The position numbers and the translations under genes were made by a program. This document shows, piece by piece, positions 55,329 to 63,973 of a DNA stretch of 64,000 nt (its first letter is position 1; the number at the start of each line of letters is the position of its first letter). This DNA comes from Aequorivita viscosa (GTDB lineage Bacteria; Bacteroidota; Bacteroidia; Flavobacteriales; Flavobacteriaceae): contig NZ_FNNS01000001.1 of assembly GCF_900106795.1 (NCBI RefSeq), forward strand, positions 167,645-231,644, given 5' to 3'. A model generated the notes under the pieces. It was given only the letters and a program-made list of their open reading frames with translations. It was not told where the DNA came from and did not search any database.

Positions 55329-55842
55329 AACATAAAGTTGTTCAATAAAAAAACAGAACTTTCATTCAATATAATTTTTACAATCGAAGTAATCATTTTA
55401 ATAATGTAACTTAATTAAATTATTGACGTGGTAAAACCGCTTCGATGAACTTCTTTCGTAGTTACTATCACTCAAATCTTCTAACGGATAGGCATACTTA
55501 AAAATATCTAAAAATAGGTGAGTTCCTAGAATTTTTAGATGATGTGGTTCATTTTTTCAATTAATATTACCATCTGTTGTACGTTAACATATACATAAAA
55601 CGATACAATCTTTTTGCCTCAATTTAAAAGGATGAAATAATGTTTTTGCGAAAACCCTCTTCCGGGTTTGGGTAATGAGGTCAAAATCTGTTCAAAAAGC
55701 ACAATAGCTTATTCCCTCTATCCTCAATGGCTAAAGTATTGCCAAAACAGTTGATAACTCCATTATTAATGCTTATTTTGGAGGTGATGTAAGTGTTTAG
55801 CGCATATTGCGTTAAAAAGCAGTAATTAATAAAATATAATTT
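55329..55842. other. Gene-free stretch
   Basis: No gene or strong structure was recognised. Confidence 0.4.
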
Positions 55843-55871
55843 ATGAGAAAATACAAAATTGCAGTTATAGA

Positions 55872-56270
55872 ATGATTTTTAGGACTAAAAATATTGGGAC
55901 GTTTGAATTAATACCCGTCGGAAATTTTTTGTTTGGTCAAAGTGAAAAAGCGGGAGATGTTCGACTTAAAAAAGAAAATGTTTATGTGGTGGTTTGGGAT
56001 TTATTAAAACCTTACGATGAAGTGGATTCGCAAGAGATTCAAAAACAATTTGATGCCGATTTTAAACTGTATGAAGAAGGGGTTCTCGAAAATGCCTATA
56101 AAAATTCTCCCTATGACGAATCTATAAAAAATTTCACAGTTTACTTTATGAATGCCAATAGTGAGGCAGAGGCAAAGAAGGTTTTAGATGAAATGCCATT
56201 CGTTAAATCCGATATTGGTAGTTATAAAATTAGAAATGTCGGTCATTTTATGAGAGGAAAAGTTAATTAA
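55872..56270 (+). CDS. Hypothetical protein, possibly YciI/dimeric alpha-beta barrel-like
   Basis: A 132-residue soluble protein: IGTFELIPVGNFLFGQSEKA, DVRLKKENVYVVVWDLLKPY and TVYFMNANSEAEAKKVLDEM followed by YKIRNVGHFM. The last part resembles the helix-strand end of YciI-like proteins (weak). Just upstream, ATG at 55842 opens MRKYKIAVIE and stops in TGA, which overlaps this start as ATGA. Either this is a coupled 10-codon leader, or one A has been lost and the true N-terminus is MRKYKIAVIEM. Confidence 0.6.
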   Translation: MIFRTKNIGTFELIPVGNFLFGQSEKAGDVRLKKENVYVVVWDLLKPYDEVDSQEIQKQFDADFKLYEEGVLENAYKNSPYDESIKNFTVYFMNANSEAEAKKVLDEMPFVKSDIGSYKIRNVGHFMRGKVN

Positions 56271-56282
56271 AGAACTTAGGTT

Positions 56283-56380
56283 AAAAGACGTAGGAGACAA
56301 AACAAAATATACGAATCTAGACGTATCCGATTATTATGTAAGACCCGCCGATCCTACGTCTTTTTTGCCCTATGTCCTAT
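56283..56380. repeat. Inverted GTCCTA/ACGTCTT word arrays
   Basis: AAAAGACGTAGGA (56283-56295) and TCCTACGTCTTTT (56352-56364) are perfect 13-bp inverses 56 bp apart. The right side continues with CCTATGTCCTATATCTA. It shares words with 21898-21990. It could also end transcription of the gene at 55872, since six T residues follow the right arm. Confidence 0.75.
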
Positions 56381-56419
56381 ATCTATTTTCCAAATAGAAG
56401 CATAGCCAAGTAACGCCAG

Positions 56420-56782
56420 TTATTTAGCACCGTGAACTGACTGCCTGTATTCAATGCCCCATTTAGCCATTTCATTAATAAGTGGTGTAAGCGTAGCACC
56501 GTATTCAGTAATGGCATATTGCACCGTTATGGGTTTTGTATCCATCACCGTTCGGCTAATTAAATGATTCATCTCTAAGTCCTGAAGTTCTTTAGATAGC
56601 ATTTTACTGCCTATACCGTCTATTTCACGCAACAAATCCATAAATCCGAGTTTACAACCTTCGATAAGTGTTCCCAAAATATGGAACTTCCATTTTCCCG
56701 ATAAAAGGCTCATCGTATCACTAATGGCCTGCATTCTAACCTGACAAACGGGTGTGTTGTTTACTATTGCTTTCTTTTTCAT
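56420..56782 (-). CDS. HxlR family transcriptional regulator
   Basis: A 120-residue winged-helix protein with CQVRMQAISDTMSLLSGKWK (the conserved N-terminal Cys and GKWK), LREIDGIGSKMLSKELQDLE and PITVQYAITEYGATLTPLIN. Many HxlR proteins sense electrophiles or oxidants through that Cys. It is divergent from the DsbA-like gene; two matching inverted repeats in the shared gap (56829-56860) are candidate operators. Confidence 0.9.
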   Translation of the reverse strand: MKKKAIVNNTPVCQVRMQAISDTMSLLSGKWKFHILGTLIEGCKLGFMDLLREIDGIGSKMLSKELQDLEMNHLISRTVMDTKPITVQYAITEYGATLTPLINEMAKWGIEYRQSVHGAK

Positions 56783-56828
56783 AATTCTTTATTTAAACTT
56801 AAATCTAAGGACAAAACTGCGTAGGTGG

Positions 56829-56860
56829 TTTCCTACAGGAAAGTACTTCCCAAAAGGAAA
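56829..56860. promoter_or_regulatory. Candidate HxlR operators, two TTyCC-N4-GGAAA sites
   Basis: TTTCCTACAGGAAA (56829-56842) and TTCCCAAAAGGAAA (56847-56860) are two near-identical inverted repeats whose starts are 18 bp apart, so on nearly the same face of the helix. They lie in the divergent promoter region between hxlR and the DsbA-like gene, 30 bp before a TATATTTG box. Confidence 0.55.
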
Positions 56861-56889
56861 TGAATAGCAAATATACACTTTACCCTGCG

Positions 56890-56897
56890 TATATTTG
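56890..56897 (+). promoter_or_regulatory. Candidate -7 box of the DsbA-like operon
   Basis: TATATTTG, a match to TAnnTTTG, 96 bp before the DsbA-like gene and just downstream of the candidate HxlR sites. Confidence 0.4.
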
Positions 56898-56992
56898 TAA
56901 TAATATCTTAGTTGTTATTAAGCTATGAATGAATTAGTTATGTGAGCGATAGTTCAAATTTAAAAAAACGATTAATACTTAAATTTTAAAAT

Positions 56993-57919
56993 ATGAATAA
57001 AGAAACATCTAAAAACAATCCACTTCTTTGCGATCCAGAAACGGGAATGTGCGAAATGCCTGGCGACGAAATGGTTGATACTACAGGGAAGGCAAACAAT
57101 TCGATTGAGAAATCAGTAAAGTTAGTTTATTTCACAGATCCAATTTGCTCTTCTTGTTGGGGGATCGAACCGCAATTACGTAAGTTGAAATTGGAATACG
57201 GCGACCATATCGAAATTGAATACAGAATGGGCGGTCTTTTACCAGATTGGAGTTACAATAGTGGTGGCATCGGAAAACCATCAGACGTAGCTTCACATTG
57301 GGATGAAGTAAGTGTTTTTTACGATATGCCTATCGATGGAGATTTATGGTTAGAAGATCCATTAGATTCGTCATTTCCACCTTCAATTGCCTATAAAACA
57401 GCACAATTACAAAATAAAGAGAAAGCCAATTTATTTATGCGTGAAATGCGCGAAATGGTTTTCTTACAAAAGAAAAATATTGCTAAATGGGAACATATTG
57501 CTAAGGCAGCTAAAACAGTTGGATTAGATGTGGATAAGTTAAAATCTGATTTTAATGGACAGGCAAAAGCATTGTTTCAAGAGGATTTAAAAACCGCCAG
57601 AGAATATGGTGTGCGAGGTTTCCCAACTATTTTTGTTGTTGATAATGTTGGTAATAAGGAAACTGTTTATGGAGCTAGACCTTATGCTTTTTATGAAATG
57701 GCAATCTTAAAACTCAATCCGAATATCACAAAAAGCGAATACAGTAAAAGATGGAAAAATCTTTTCGCAATGTACCCTACGCTAACAGCAAAAGAATTTT
57801 CTGAACTATCTGGAACTCCAAGAAGTGAAACTGAAAGCGTATTGAATGAGCTAGTTGCAAAAGGAAGTTTAGATAAACATACAACTAAAAACGGCTCTAT
57901 CTGGACGATTAAAAAATAA
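56993..57919 (+). CDS. DsbA family protein (FrnE / SpxH-like)
   Basis: A 308-residue thioredoxin-fold protein without signal peptide. The N-terminus has a Cys pair in LLCDPETGMCEMPG; the active site is CSSC in FTDPICSSCWGIEPQLRKL; the cis-Pro loop is GVRGFPTIFVVD. The C-terminal 80 residues (LTAKEFSELSGTPRSETESV) look like a small winged-helix extension. FrnE and SpxH relatives act as cytoplasmic disulfide enzymes or ClpXP adaptors in oxidative stress. Placed under HxlR and followed 7 bp later by a DoxX gene, probably one operon. Confidence 0.85.
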   Translation: MNKETSKNNPLLCDPETGMCEMPGDEMVDTTGKANNSIEKSVKLVYFTDPICSSCWGIEPQLRKLKLEYGDHIEIEYRMGGLLPDWSYNSGGIGKPSDVASHWDEVSVFYDMPIDGDLWLEDPLDSSFPPSIAYKTAQLQNKEKANLFMREMREMVFLQKKNIAKWEHIAKAAKTVGLDVDKLKSDFNGQAKALFQEDLKTAREYGVRGFPTIFVVDNVGNKETVYGARPYAFYEMAILKLNPNITKSEYSKRWKNLFAMYPTLTAKEFSELSGTPRSETESVLNELVAKGSLDKHTTKNGSIWTIKK

Positions 57920-57926
57920 TATAATA

Positions 57927-58367
57927 ATGATAAAAAACATTTTCAATCCAGGGGTTTATGCGAAAAGAATAAATATTTCGCTTCTTATTCTTCGACTTGC
58001 AGGAGGAGGTTTAATGCTAACACACGGCATCGGAAAAATTGCGCCATTATTCGGTACTGAACCCATTCAGTTTCCAGACCCTATTGGTTTAGGGGCTTCA
58101 ACTACTTTGGCGCTAACGGTTTTTTCAGAAGTATTATGCTCTATACTTTTAATTTTTGGATTGGCTTCACGATTAACAGCCATTCCGTTATTGACAACCA
58201 TGTTAGTAGCCGCCTTTATTTTTCACGCAAACGATCCGTTTGCAAATCAGGAATTACCATTGCTTTATTCCGCATTGTATTTGGTGATATTAATAACTGG
58301 CGCTGGCAAGTTTTCAATTGACAATTGGATATTCAAAATTCTAAATCGTCAGAAAAAATATAATTGA
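57927..58367 (+). CDS. DoxX family membrane protein
   Basis: A 146-residue protein with four helices: SLLILRLAGGGLMLTHGIGK at the first, then LALTVFSEVLCSILLIFGLA, PLLTTMLVAAFIFHANDPF and LLYSALYLVILITGAGKFSI. This is the DoxX fold, often linked to redox or thiol stress. It lies 7 bp after the DsbA-like gene. Confidence 0.88.
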   Translation: MIKNIFNPGVYAKRINISLLILRLAGGGLMLTHGIGKIAPLFGTEPIQFPDPIGLGASTTLALTVFSEVLCSILLIFGLASRLTAIPLLTTMLVAAFIFHANDPFANQELPLLYSALYLVILITGAGKFSIDNWIFKILNRQKKYN

Positions 58368-58462
58368 GAATTCTAAAAAAAACATAGCGCCATTAATCAA
58401 TGACTTATAAAAGTGTAATTTTTAAATAGTTTTTAAACTAATGGATTGCGGTTTTTTCATCG

Positions 58463-58470
58463 TAATTTTG
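58463..58470 (+). promoter_or_regulatory. Candidate -7 box of the T9SS gene
   Basis: TAATTTTG (TAnnTTTG) lies 33 bp before the ATGATG at 58503. A TTG occurs 15 bp upstream of it, closer than the usual spacing. Confidence 0.35.
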
Positions 58471-58509
58471 CTTCTTAATAAACAATAAAATCTAACTTAC
58501 AAATGATGA

Positions 58510-59763
58510 AAAACTATCCCTAAATGGACTTTTAAGTCTTTTGATGATTACACTTTTTCCGGAGCGTCATTAAACGCTAATAACGGACAAATTCAAGGCA
58601 ATTTCTTAAGTGAAATTCCGTGTGATGAAAAAATCTTGGTAACGTGTGACACTGTTTATACCGCAGATTTGGTACCAAATGCAGGATATTGGACAAATTA
58701 TACCGATGTTCCTTATAATTATACTGGCTCTGAACAAGTCTTTGAGTTTACGGCAACTGCCACAGGTCTTCACATTATGGATTTGGATCAAGGTGATGGC
58801 GATGCAGACTTTATGATAATGTATAGCTGTGGAAATATGGCCGGGAATGTTACTAATTTCTATTGGACCGGCGAGCAATCGGAATATATTGATTTGGTTG
58901 AAGGAACTACTTATTATATAATTGCTGATTTGTATGAAACAAGCGGTCCGACAACGGTAAGTATAAAGGTGAATTGTCTAGGAAATGTTGTTGTTCCTGA
59001 ACCCTATTTTGATTGTTTCCAAGGCTTGGGTATTGCACCAAGCATTGACGCAGCATTCAATTTAGACCCGCTAGACGTAAATACATTTGTAGCAAATGGT
59101 TTTACGGTTGCGGCTGATACTGCTTTTGAATTACAACAAATATCAATTAGTACAAATCAGGTTCAAGTTCCAGATCAAGGCGTTTTTAATATTAGAGAAA
59201 ACAATAATGGAATACCGGGCGCCGTAATTGAGGTAATTCAAGCGGATGTAACGTCGTCTATAGCATACGCATCGTTGTTCAATGATCCTGTATATCACGT
59301 GGTTTTTGACTTGACTGAAACAGTTGTTTTTACCGAAGGAATCTATTGGTTAGAGCCAAAAATAACTACTCCTGAGCCTTCTACCGTATGGTGGGCAGCT
59401 ACAGAAAATGGTACAGATGGCGCAATAACAATGTTGTCGGAAGATGGTGGCCCTAGTTGGACACCATTGGGGGCAGAATCTATTTTTTTCGTGGCAGGTG
59501 AATGTCGAACATTAGGTATTTCTGATTTAACATCGGTTAATTTTAATTACTATCCGAATCCAGTAGACGAGGTGTTTACTATTCAATCAAAAACAGCTAT
59601 AGAGTCTATTAGCGTTTACAATCTAATGGGGCAAGTTGTTTTAAAACCAAGCGCAATTTCACATGGAGAAATAGATTTGAGCACTTTAAATTCGGGAATC
59701 TATTTGGTAAAAGTAACTTTTGACGGCGGGTATTCTGAAACACTTAAAATTGTAAAAAAATAG
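58510..59763 (+). CDS. T9SS type A sorting domain protein, N-terminus damaged
   Basis: The open frame runs from 58510 (after TGA) to 59763, but has no ATG at its beginning; the first usable start is TTG at 58636. Upstream, ATGATG at 58503 opens MMKNYP and stops at TAA, one frame off. The frame proper starts PKWTFKSFDDYTFSGASLNA and lacks any signal peptide. Later come a beta-rich domain (YNYTGSEQVFEFTATATGLH), a second one (VFNIRENNNGIPGAVIEVIQ) and a C-terminal sorting domain (YYPNPVDEVFTIQSK; LSTLNSGIYLVKVTF; ETLKIVKK). Without signal peptide it cannot reach the type IX machinery, so it is likely inactive unless the start is misread. Confidence 0.75.
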   Translation, partial: KTIPKWTFKSFDDYTFSGASLNANNGQIQGNFLSEIPCDEKILVTCDTVYTADLVPNAGYWTNYTDVPYNYTGSEQVFEFTATATGLHIMDLDQGDGDADFMIMYSCGNMAGNVTNFYWTGEQSEYIDLVEGTTYYIIADLYETSGPTTVSIKVNCLGNVVVPEPYFDCFQGLGIAPSIDAAFNLDPLDVNTFVANGFTVAADTAFELQQISISTNQVQVPDQGVFNIRENNNGIPGAVIEVIQADVTSSIAYASLFNDPVYHVVFDLTETVVFTEGIYWLEPKITTPEPSTVWWAATENGTDGAITMLSEDGGPSWTPLGAESIFFVAGECRTLGISDLTSVNFNYYPNPVDEVFTIQSKTAIESISVYNLMGQVVLKPSAISHGEIDLSTLNSGIYLVKVTFDGGYSETLKIVKK

Positions 59764-59792
59764 TAGAAATAGGTTAATTTCTAAACATTTTT

Positions 59793-59828
59793 AAGCCGTC
59801 TCATTTTTCGAAATAAGACGGCTTATTT
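59793..59828 (+). terminator. Terminator after the T9SS gene
   Basis: AAGCCGTCT and AGACGGCTT form a perfect 9-bp stem with a 14-nt loop, followed by ATTTG. Confidence 0.7.
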
Positions 59829-59919
59829 GTGCTAAACTTGTTCGTAATCTATAAATTTAAAGTCCTTATAAATGCTTATATTTAAATGGATACGAAATGA
59901 AATTTTAAAAATATAAACT

Positions 59920-60123
59920 ATGGAGACGCACGAATATTCAAATGGAGAAATAACCATTTTATGGACCCCTAAAAAATGTATTCATTCAGGAATATGTGTA
60001 CAAACACTGCCGAAAGTGTACAATCCGAAAGATAGACCTTGGATAAAACCAAACAACGCAACTACGGAAGAACTGATTGATCAGGTTTCAAAATGTCCTT
60101 CAGTCGCGTTGCGAATTAAATGA
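59920..60123 (+). CDS. Divergent 4Fe-4S mono-cluster protein (YjdI/Fer4_19-like)
   Basis: A 67-residue protein with TPKKCIHSGICVQTLPKVYN, then RPWIKPNNATTEELIDQVSK and CPSVALRIK. The C-x5-C...CPS(G/V)AL pattern and PWI segment match the YjdI family of small iron-sulfur proteins. Likely an electron carrier or sensor in this redox-stress region. Separated from its neighbours by about 150-190 bp. Confidence 0.83.
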   Translation: METHEYSNGEITILWTPKKCIHSGICVQTLPKVYNPKDRPWIKPNNATTEELIDQVSKCPSVALRIK

Positions 60124-60308
60124 TACAAATTCTGATAAGATGGTATATGAAACAACTTAGGCTTAATTGCTAAGTTTTTCATACTAGGAATTCGATTTTT
60201 GATTTTAATTTAAAAATACGAATAAGAAGTAAAAGCTAAAAATTTGAACTAACCGAAAACATTGTAAAACAGCACAAAAACAACTATTAATTTAAAATAA
60301 ATAAAATT

Positions 60309-61370
60309 ATGACAATGATGAAAGCAGCTCGCTGGTATGCAGCAAAAGATATTAGAGTTGAAGAAACAGAAGTTCCTTCGCCAAAAGATAATCAAGTAAA
60401 AATTGCAGTTAAATTCACTGGAATATGTGGATCAGACTTGCACGAATATACCCACGGCCCACAATTAATTCCAGTAGATAAACCGTATGCACTTAACGGG
60501 CATCAAGGCACAACCACGCTTGGACACGAATTCTCGGGCGTAGTTGAAGAGATTGGTAAAAACGTAAAAAACATCAAAAAAGGCGATCGAGTTACTGTAG
60601 AACCTATTTTTAGAAATCCTGAAAGCCCATTTATTACAACTGGAGAATACAACCTTTCAGAACCACTCGGATTTGTTGGATTGACTTCAAATGGAGGTTT
60701 TGCCAAATATGTGGTAGTCGAGGATTATATGGTGCATAAAATGCCTGATGCTATGTCTTTTGAACAAGGAGCAATCGTTGAACCTGCTGCAGTAGCAGCT
60801 TACGCAATTCAACGTAGTGGCATGAAAATGGGCGATACTATTTTAATAGCAGGCGCAGGTCCCATTGGTTTATTAACTGTTCAAGTTGCTGTGGCTTCAG
60901 GAGCTTCGCAAATTTTTGTGTCAGATCTTTCAGAAAACAGATTGAAAAAAGCAAAAGAAGTAGGAGCTACCCATACTTTCGATGCTCGTAGCAAAGATAT
61001 TCCTCAAAAAATCAAAGAAATGACTGGCAATGGTGTTGACGTTTTTATTGATGCAGCGGGTGCACAAGCTTCCTTTGATACAGGAATAGACAGCCTTCGC
61101 AATGGAGGAACTGCAGTTTTGGTTGCTCTTTTTGGTAATAAAATATCTCACGATGCTTTGAACCAAACATTAAGGGAATTGACAATTATAGGCACAGCAG
61201 CATATCGAAATATCTTTCCTGAAGTAATCGCATTAATAAGTAGTGGAAGATTACCAGTAGAAAATCTTGTAACCAGCGTTATTGCTCTGGATGAAGTAGT
61301 AGAAAAAGGATTTGAAGCTCTAACAAAAGACCCTTCTGAAGTAAAAATATTGGTAGATTTAGAAAAATAA
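60309..61370 (+). CDS. Zinc-type alcohol dehydrogenase, 2,3-butanediol dehydrogenase-like
   Basis: A 353-residue MDR enzyme. Catalytic zinc ligands: Cys in FTGICGSDLHEY, and His-Glu in TTTLGHEFSGVVEEIG; the third ligand is the Glu of GAIVEPAAVAAYA. The NAD(P) site is ILIAGAGPIGLLTVQVA. The insert with a long YTHGPQLIPVDKPYALNG loop fits butanediol dehydrogenases. The four structural-zinc cysteines are absent: the lobe reads RNPESPFITTGEYNLSEPLG. It may reduce acetoin/diacetyl or detoxify a carbonyl. Confidence 0.87.
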   Translation: MTMMKAARWYAAKDIRVEETEVPSPKDNQVKIAVKFTGICGSDLHEYTHGPQLIPVDKPYALNGHQGTTTLGHEFSGVVEEIGKNVKNIKKGDRVTVEPIFRNPESPFITTGEYNLSEPLGFVGLTSNGGFAKYVVVEDYMVHKMPDAMSFEQGAIVEPAAVAAYAIQRSGMKMGDTILIAGAGPIGLLTVQVAVASGASQIFVSDLSENRLKKAKEVGATHTFDARSKDIPQKIKEMTGNGVDVFIDAAGAQASFDTGIDSLRNGGTAVLVALFGNKISHDALNQTLRELTIIGTAAYRNIFPEVIALISSGRLPVENLVTSVIALDEVVEKGFEALTKDPSEVKILVDLEK

Positions 61371-61513
61371 ATCTTTCATTTTAAGTGCCATAGCTAAATT
61401 TCTTTAAGGCAGATAATTAATTCTGACTTAACAATAAATATTGCAACCATCGACAAAATATAGTTTGCGTAAATTGAACCCTGAAAACTATACAAATAAA
61501 TTATCACTTTTTA

Positions 61514-62797
61514 ATGAAGGGATTTAAGGTAAGTCGGTGGTTTATCGCCATAATGGGGACACTTCTTCAGTTAGTTTTAGGTACAGTGTATGCGTGGAGT
61601 TTTTTTCAGAAACCAATAAGTACGGCGTATGGCTGGACGAATGTTCAAACTATGTGGATTTTTAGTTTGGCGATTCTGTTTCTTGGTTTATCTGCCGCAG
61701 TAGGAGGGATTTTACTTCCAAAATATGGACCACAAAAACTAGCATCTGCAGGAGCTTTATTATACGGTATTGGGTATTTAATAAGTGCTTATGCCATGGC
61801 TATTGGCAATCTATACCTCTTTTATTTAGGCTTTGGAGTAATTGGCGGAATTGGCTTAGGACTGGGATATGTAACCCCTGTCGCAACAGCTTTAAAATGG
61901 TTTCCCGATAAAAAGGGGCTTGTTACAGGAATGGTTGTAATGGGCTTTGGCTTGGGTGCGTTAGTAATGTCTAAGCTTATCGCCCCTTTATTGATAAACT
62001 TTACCGATGGCAATATGGTTCAGGTGTTTTTCTACATCGCCTTGGTACTCATGTTGTTTGGAATTCCAGCTGGATTAAGCTTGAAAAACCCACCCGAAGG
62101 TTTTGTCCCTAAACGATATTCCCCGCCCGAATTAAGTGCGAACAATCAAGAGATCGAAAACTCGATACCTGTAAAGGCCAGCCTACTTTCCACAAAGTTT
62201 TTGGGTATGTGGCTTATTTTCTTTTTAAATATTTCGGCAGGAATAATGTTTATTGGTTTACAATCGTCAATGATTCAAGATTTACTACGAATAGAAAACC
62301 CAACAATGAGCGCTAAAGCGCTTGCAATGGCAGGAGCCACCTTAATTGCTGTTAGTTCAATATTCAACGGACTTGGCCGCTTTTTTTGGGGCGGAATATC
62401 GGATAAAATTGGCCGAATTCAAGTTTTTCGATTGATTCTTGGCTCCCAATTACTGGTTTTTATTTTAATGATATTTACGAATAACCCGTGGATGTTTGCC
62501 ATTTTGGTTTGTTATGTGCTTTTATGCTACGGAGGCGGATTTGGAGCCATGCCTTCGTATATATTGGATGTTTTTCACGCAAAGCTTATGCCCATTATTT
62601 ATGGTGTGATTCTTACAGCCTGGTCAATGGGTGGAATAGTTGGGCCTCAGTTAGCAGCATATATCCGTGATTTTTATAGTCATAATCCTGAATTGATTGG
62701 CCCAAGAACCTATATGGCAGGAACCGCTTTATTAAGTATTGGATTAATAGTGAGTTTATTGCTGTCAAACAATCCTATCAACCCTAGAAAAGTCTAG
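61514..62797 (+). CDS. MFS transporter, OFA (oxalate/formate antiporter-like) family
   Basis: A 427-residue protein with 12 helices. The N-terminus is RWFIAIMGTLLQLVLGTVYA followed by WSFFQKPISTAYGW, a mark of OFA members. The loop motif appears as GLGYVTPVATALKWFPDKKG, and GRFFWGGISDKIGR lies between helices 8 and 9. The substrate is probably a small carboxylate; not certain. It follows the butanediol-dehydrogenase-like gene on the same strand. Confidence 0.87.
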   Translation: MKGFKVSRWFIAIMGTLLQLVLGTVYAWSFFQKPISTAYGWTNVQTMWIFSLAILFLGLSAAVGGILLPKYGPQKLASAGALLYGIGYLISAYAMAIGNLYLFYLGFGVIGGIGLGLGYVTPVATALKWFPDKKGLVTGMVVMGFGLGALVMSKLIAPLLINFTDGNMVQVFFYIALVLMLFGIPAGLSLKNPPEGFVPKRYSPPELSANNQEIENSIPVKASLLSTKFLGMWLIFFLNISAGIMFIGLQSSMIQDLLRIENPTMSAKALAMAGATLIAVSSIFNGLGRFFWGGISDKIGRIQVFRLILGSQLLVFILMIFTNNPWMFAILVCYVLLCYGGGFGAMPSYILDVFHAKLMPIIYGVILTAWSMGGIVGPQLAAYIRDFYSHNPELIGPRTYMAGTALLSIGLIVSLLLSNNPINPRKV

Positions 62798-63004
62798 TTG
62801 TTGTATTAAAAATAACTTTAAAGGGAATTGTGCTTCAACGAGAATTAGAATCTAATTATTGATTATCAATAGCGCGGAATTTTTCATTGAATAATTGTAT
62901 GTTCGAGAAATTTTCAAAAAAAAATGTATTACGTTTTTTTAGATACTTTGTAGAACGTGCTTTTAATTTCAACATAAAATTCAATAAAAATAAACAGATT
63001 AGAT

Positions 63005-63901
63005 ATGTCAAACATAAAACTGATAATAGAAGAAAGGGCTGCAGACATTGGGAAGTTTATGGTAGGACGTTTGCTACCATTTCGCCAAAAAAGAATGGTA
63101 GGGCCATTTATCTACATCGACCATATGGGACCTGTTAAATTAAGTGAACGAGACAATTTTGATGTATTACCACACCCACATGTTGGGCTTTCTACGCTAA
63201 CCTTTTTATTTGAAGGAAGCATTATGCACCGCGACGCTCTTGGAAACGAAGTAGAAATAAAGCCTGGCGCAGTTAATTGGATGACTGCAGGAAAAGGAAT
63301 AGTACATTCCGAACGAACTCCCGAATATCTGAGAGATTCTGAACTTTTTATGCACGGATTGCAGATTTGGGTGGCATTGCCAAAAGATCTGGAGCAAATG
63401 GATCCACAGTTTTCTCATATCACAGAAAACGAAATTCCCAGATGGACAGAAGGAGATGTCCAATTTAAGCTAGTTGCAGGTGAAGCATTTGGAAAAAAAT
63501 CGCCTGTTCCCGTTTTCAGCAAATTATTTATGCTTGAAATTAAAAGTAAAACAAAACAGACTATAAATATTGGCAACGAGCTTTATGGTGAATCTAGTTT
63601 GTATATTCTTGAAGGCGCAATTGAAAGCGAAGGAAACGTTTTTGAACCTAAGCAATTGTTAGTAGCAAAAGACAGTACACTTTGCGAATTTACCATTCAC
63701 GAGAATAGTACGATTTATATTTTTGGAGGGGAACCCTTCCCAGAGGAACGTTTTATAGATTGGAACTTCGTTTCATCTAGTAAAGAACTTATCGAAGATG
63801 CCAAAACGAAATGGGATCAACAATTGTTTGATAAAATAGAAGGCGATGACACAGAGTATATTCCGTACCCCGTTCCGAGAAATTTTAGAATAAAAAGTTA
63901 A
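63005..63901 (+). CDS. Pirin family protein
   Basis: A 298-residue bicupin. The metal site is visible in FDVLPHPHVGLSTLTFLFEG (two His), MHRDALGNEVEIKPGAVNWM and GIVHSERTP (His, Glu). The C-terminal cupin begins near YGESSLYILEGAIESEG. Pirins bind iron; some oxidise flavonols such as quercetin, others act as redox-linked regulators. It is the last complete gene of the stress cluster. Confidence 0.9.
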   Translation: MSNIKLIIEERAADIGKFMVGRLLPFRQKRMVGPFIYIDHMGPVKLSERDNFDVLPHPHVGLSTLTFLFEGSIMHRDALGNEVEIKPGAVNWMTAGKGIVHSERTPEYLRDSELFMHGLQIWVALPKDLEQMDPQFSHITENEIPRWTEGDVQFKLVAGEAFGKKSPVPVFSKLFMLEIKSKTKQTINIGNELYGESSLYILEGAIESEGNVFEPKQLLVAKDSTLCEFTIHENSTIYIFGGEPFPEERFIDWNFVSSSKELIEDAKTKWDQQLFDKIEGDDTEYIPYPVPRNFRIKS

Positions 63902-63930
63902 GGTGAATTGTAAGCTTCCCTTTAAACCGA

Positions 63931-63970
63931 ACTGTTTAAAAGTAGAATAATTATCTTAATTTTAAACAGT
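63931..63970. repeat. 11-bp inverted repeat before a transposase start
   Basis: ACTGTTTAAAA and TTTTAAACAGT are perfect inverses 18 bp apart. They directly precede the ATG at 63974 and may be the end or promoter operator of an insertion sequence. Confidence 0.6.
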
Positions 63971-63973
63971 ATT

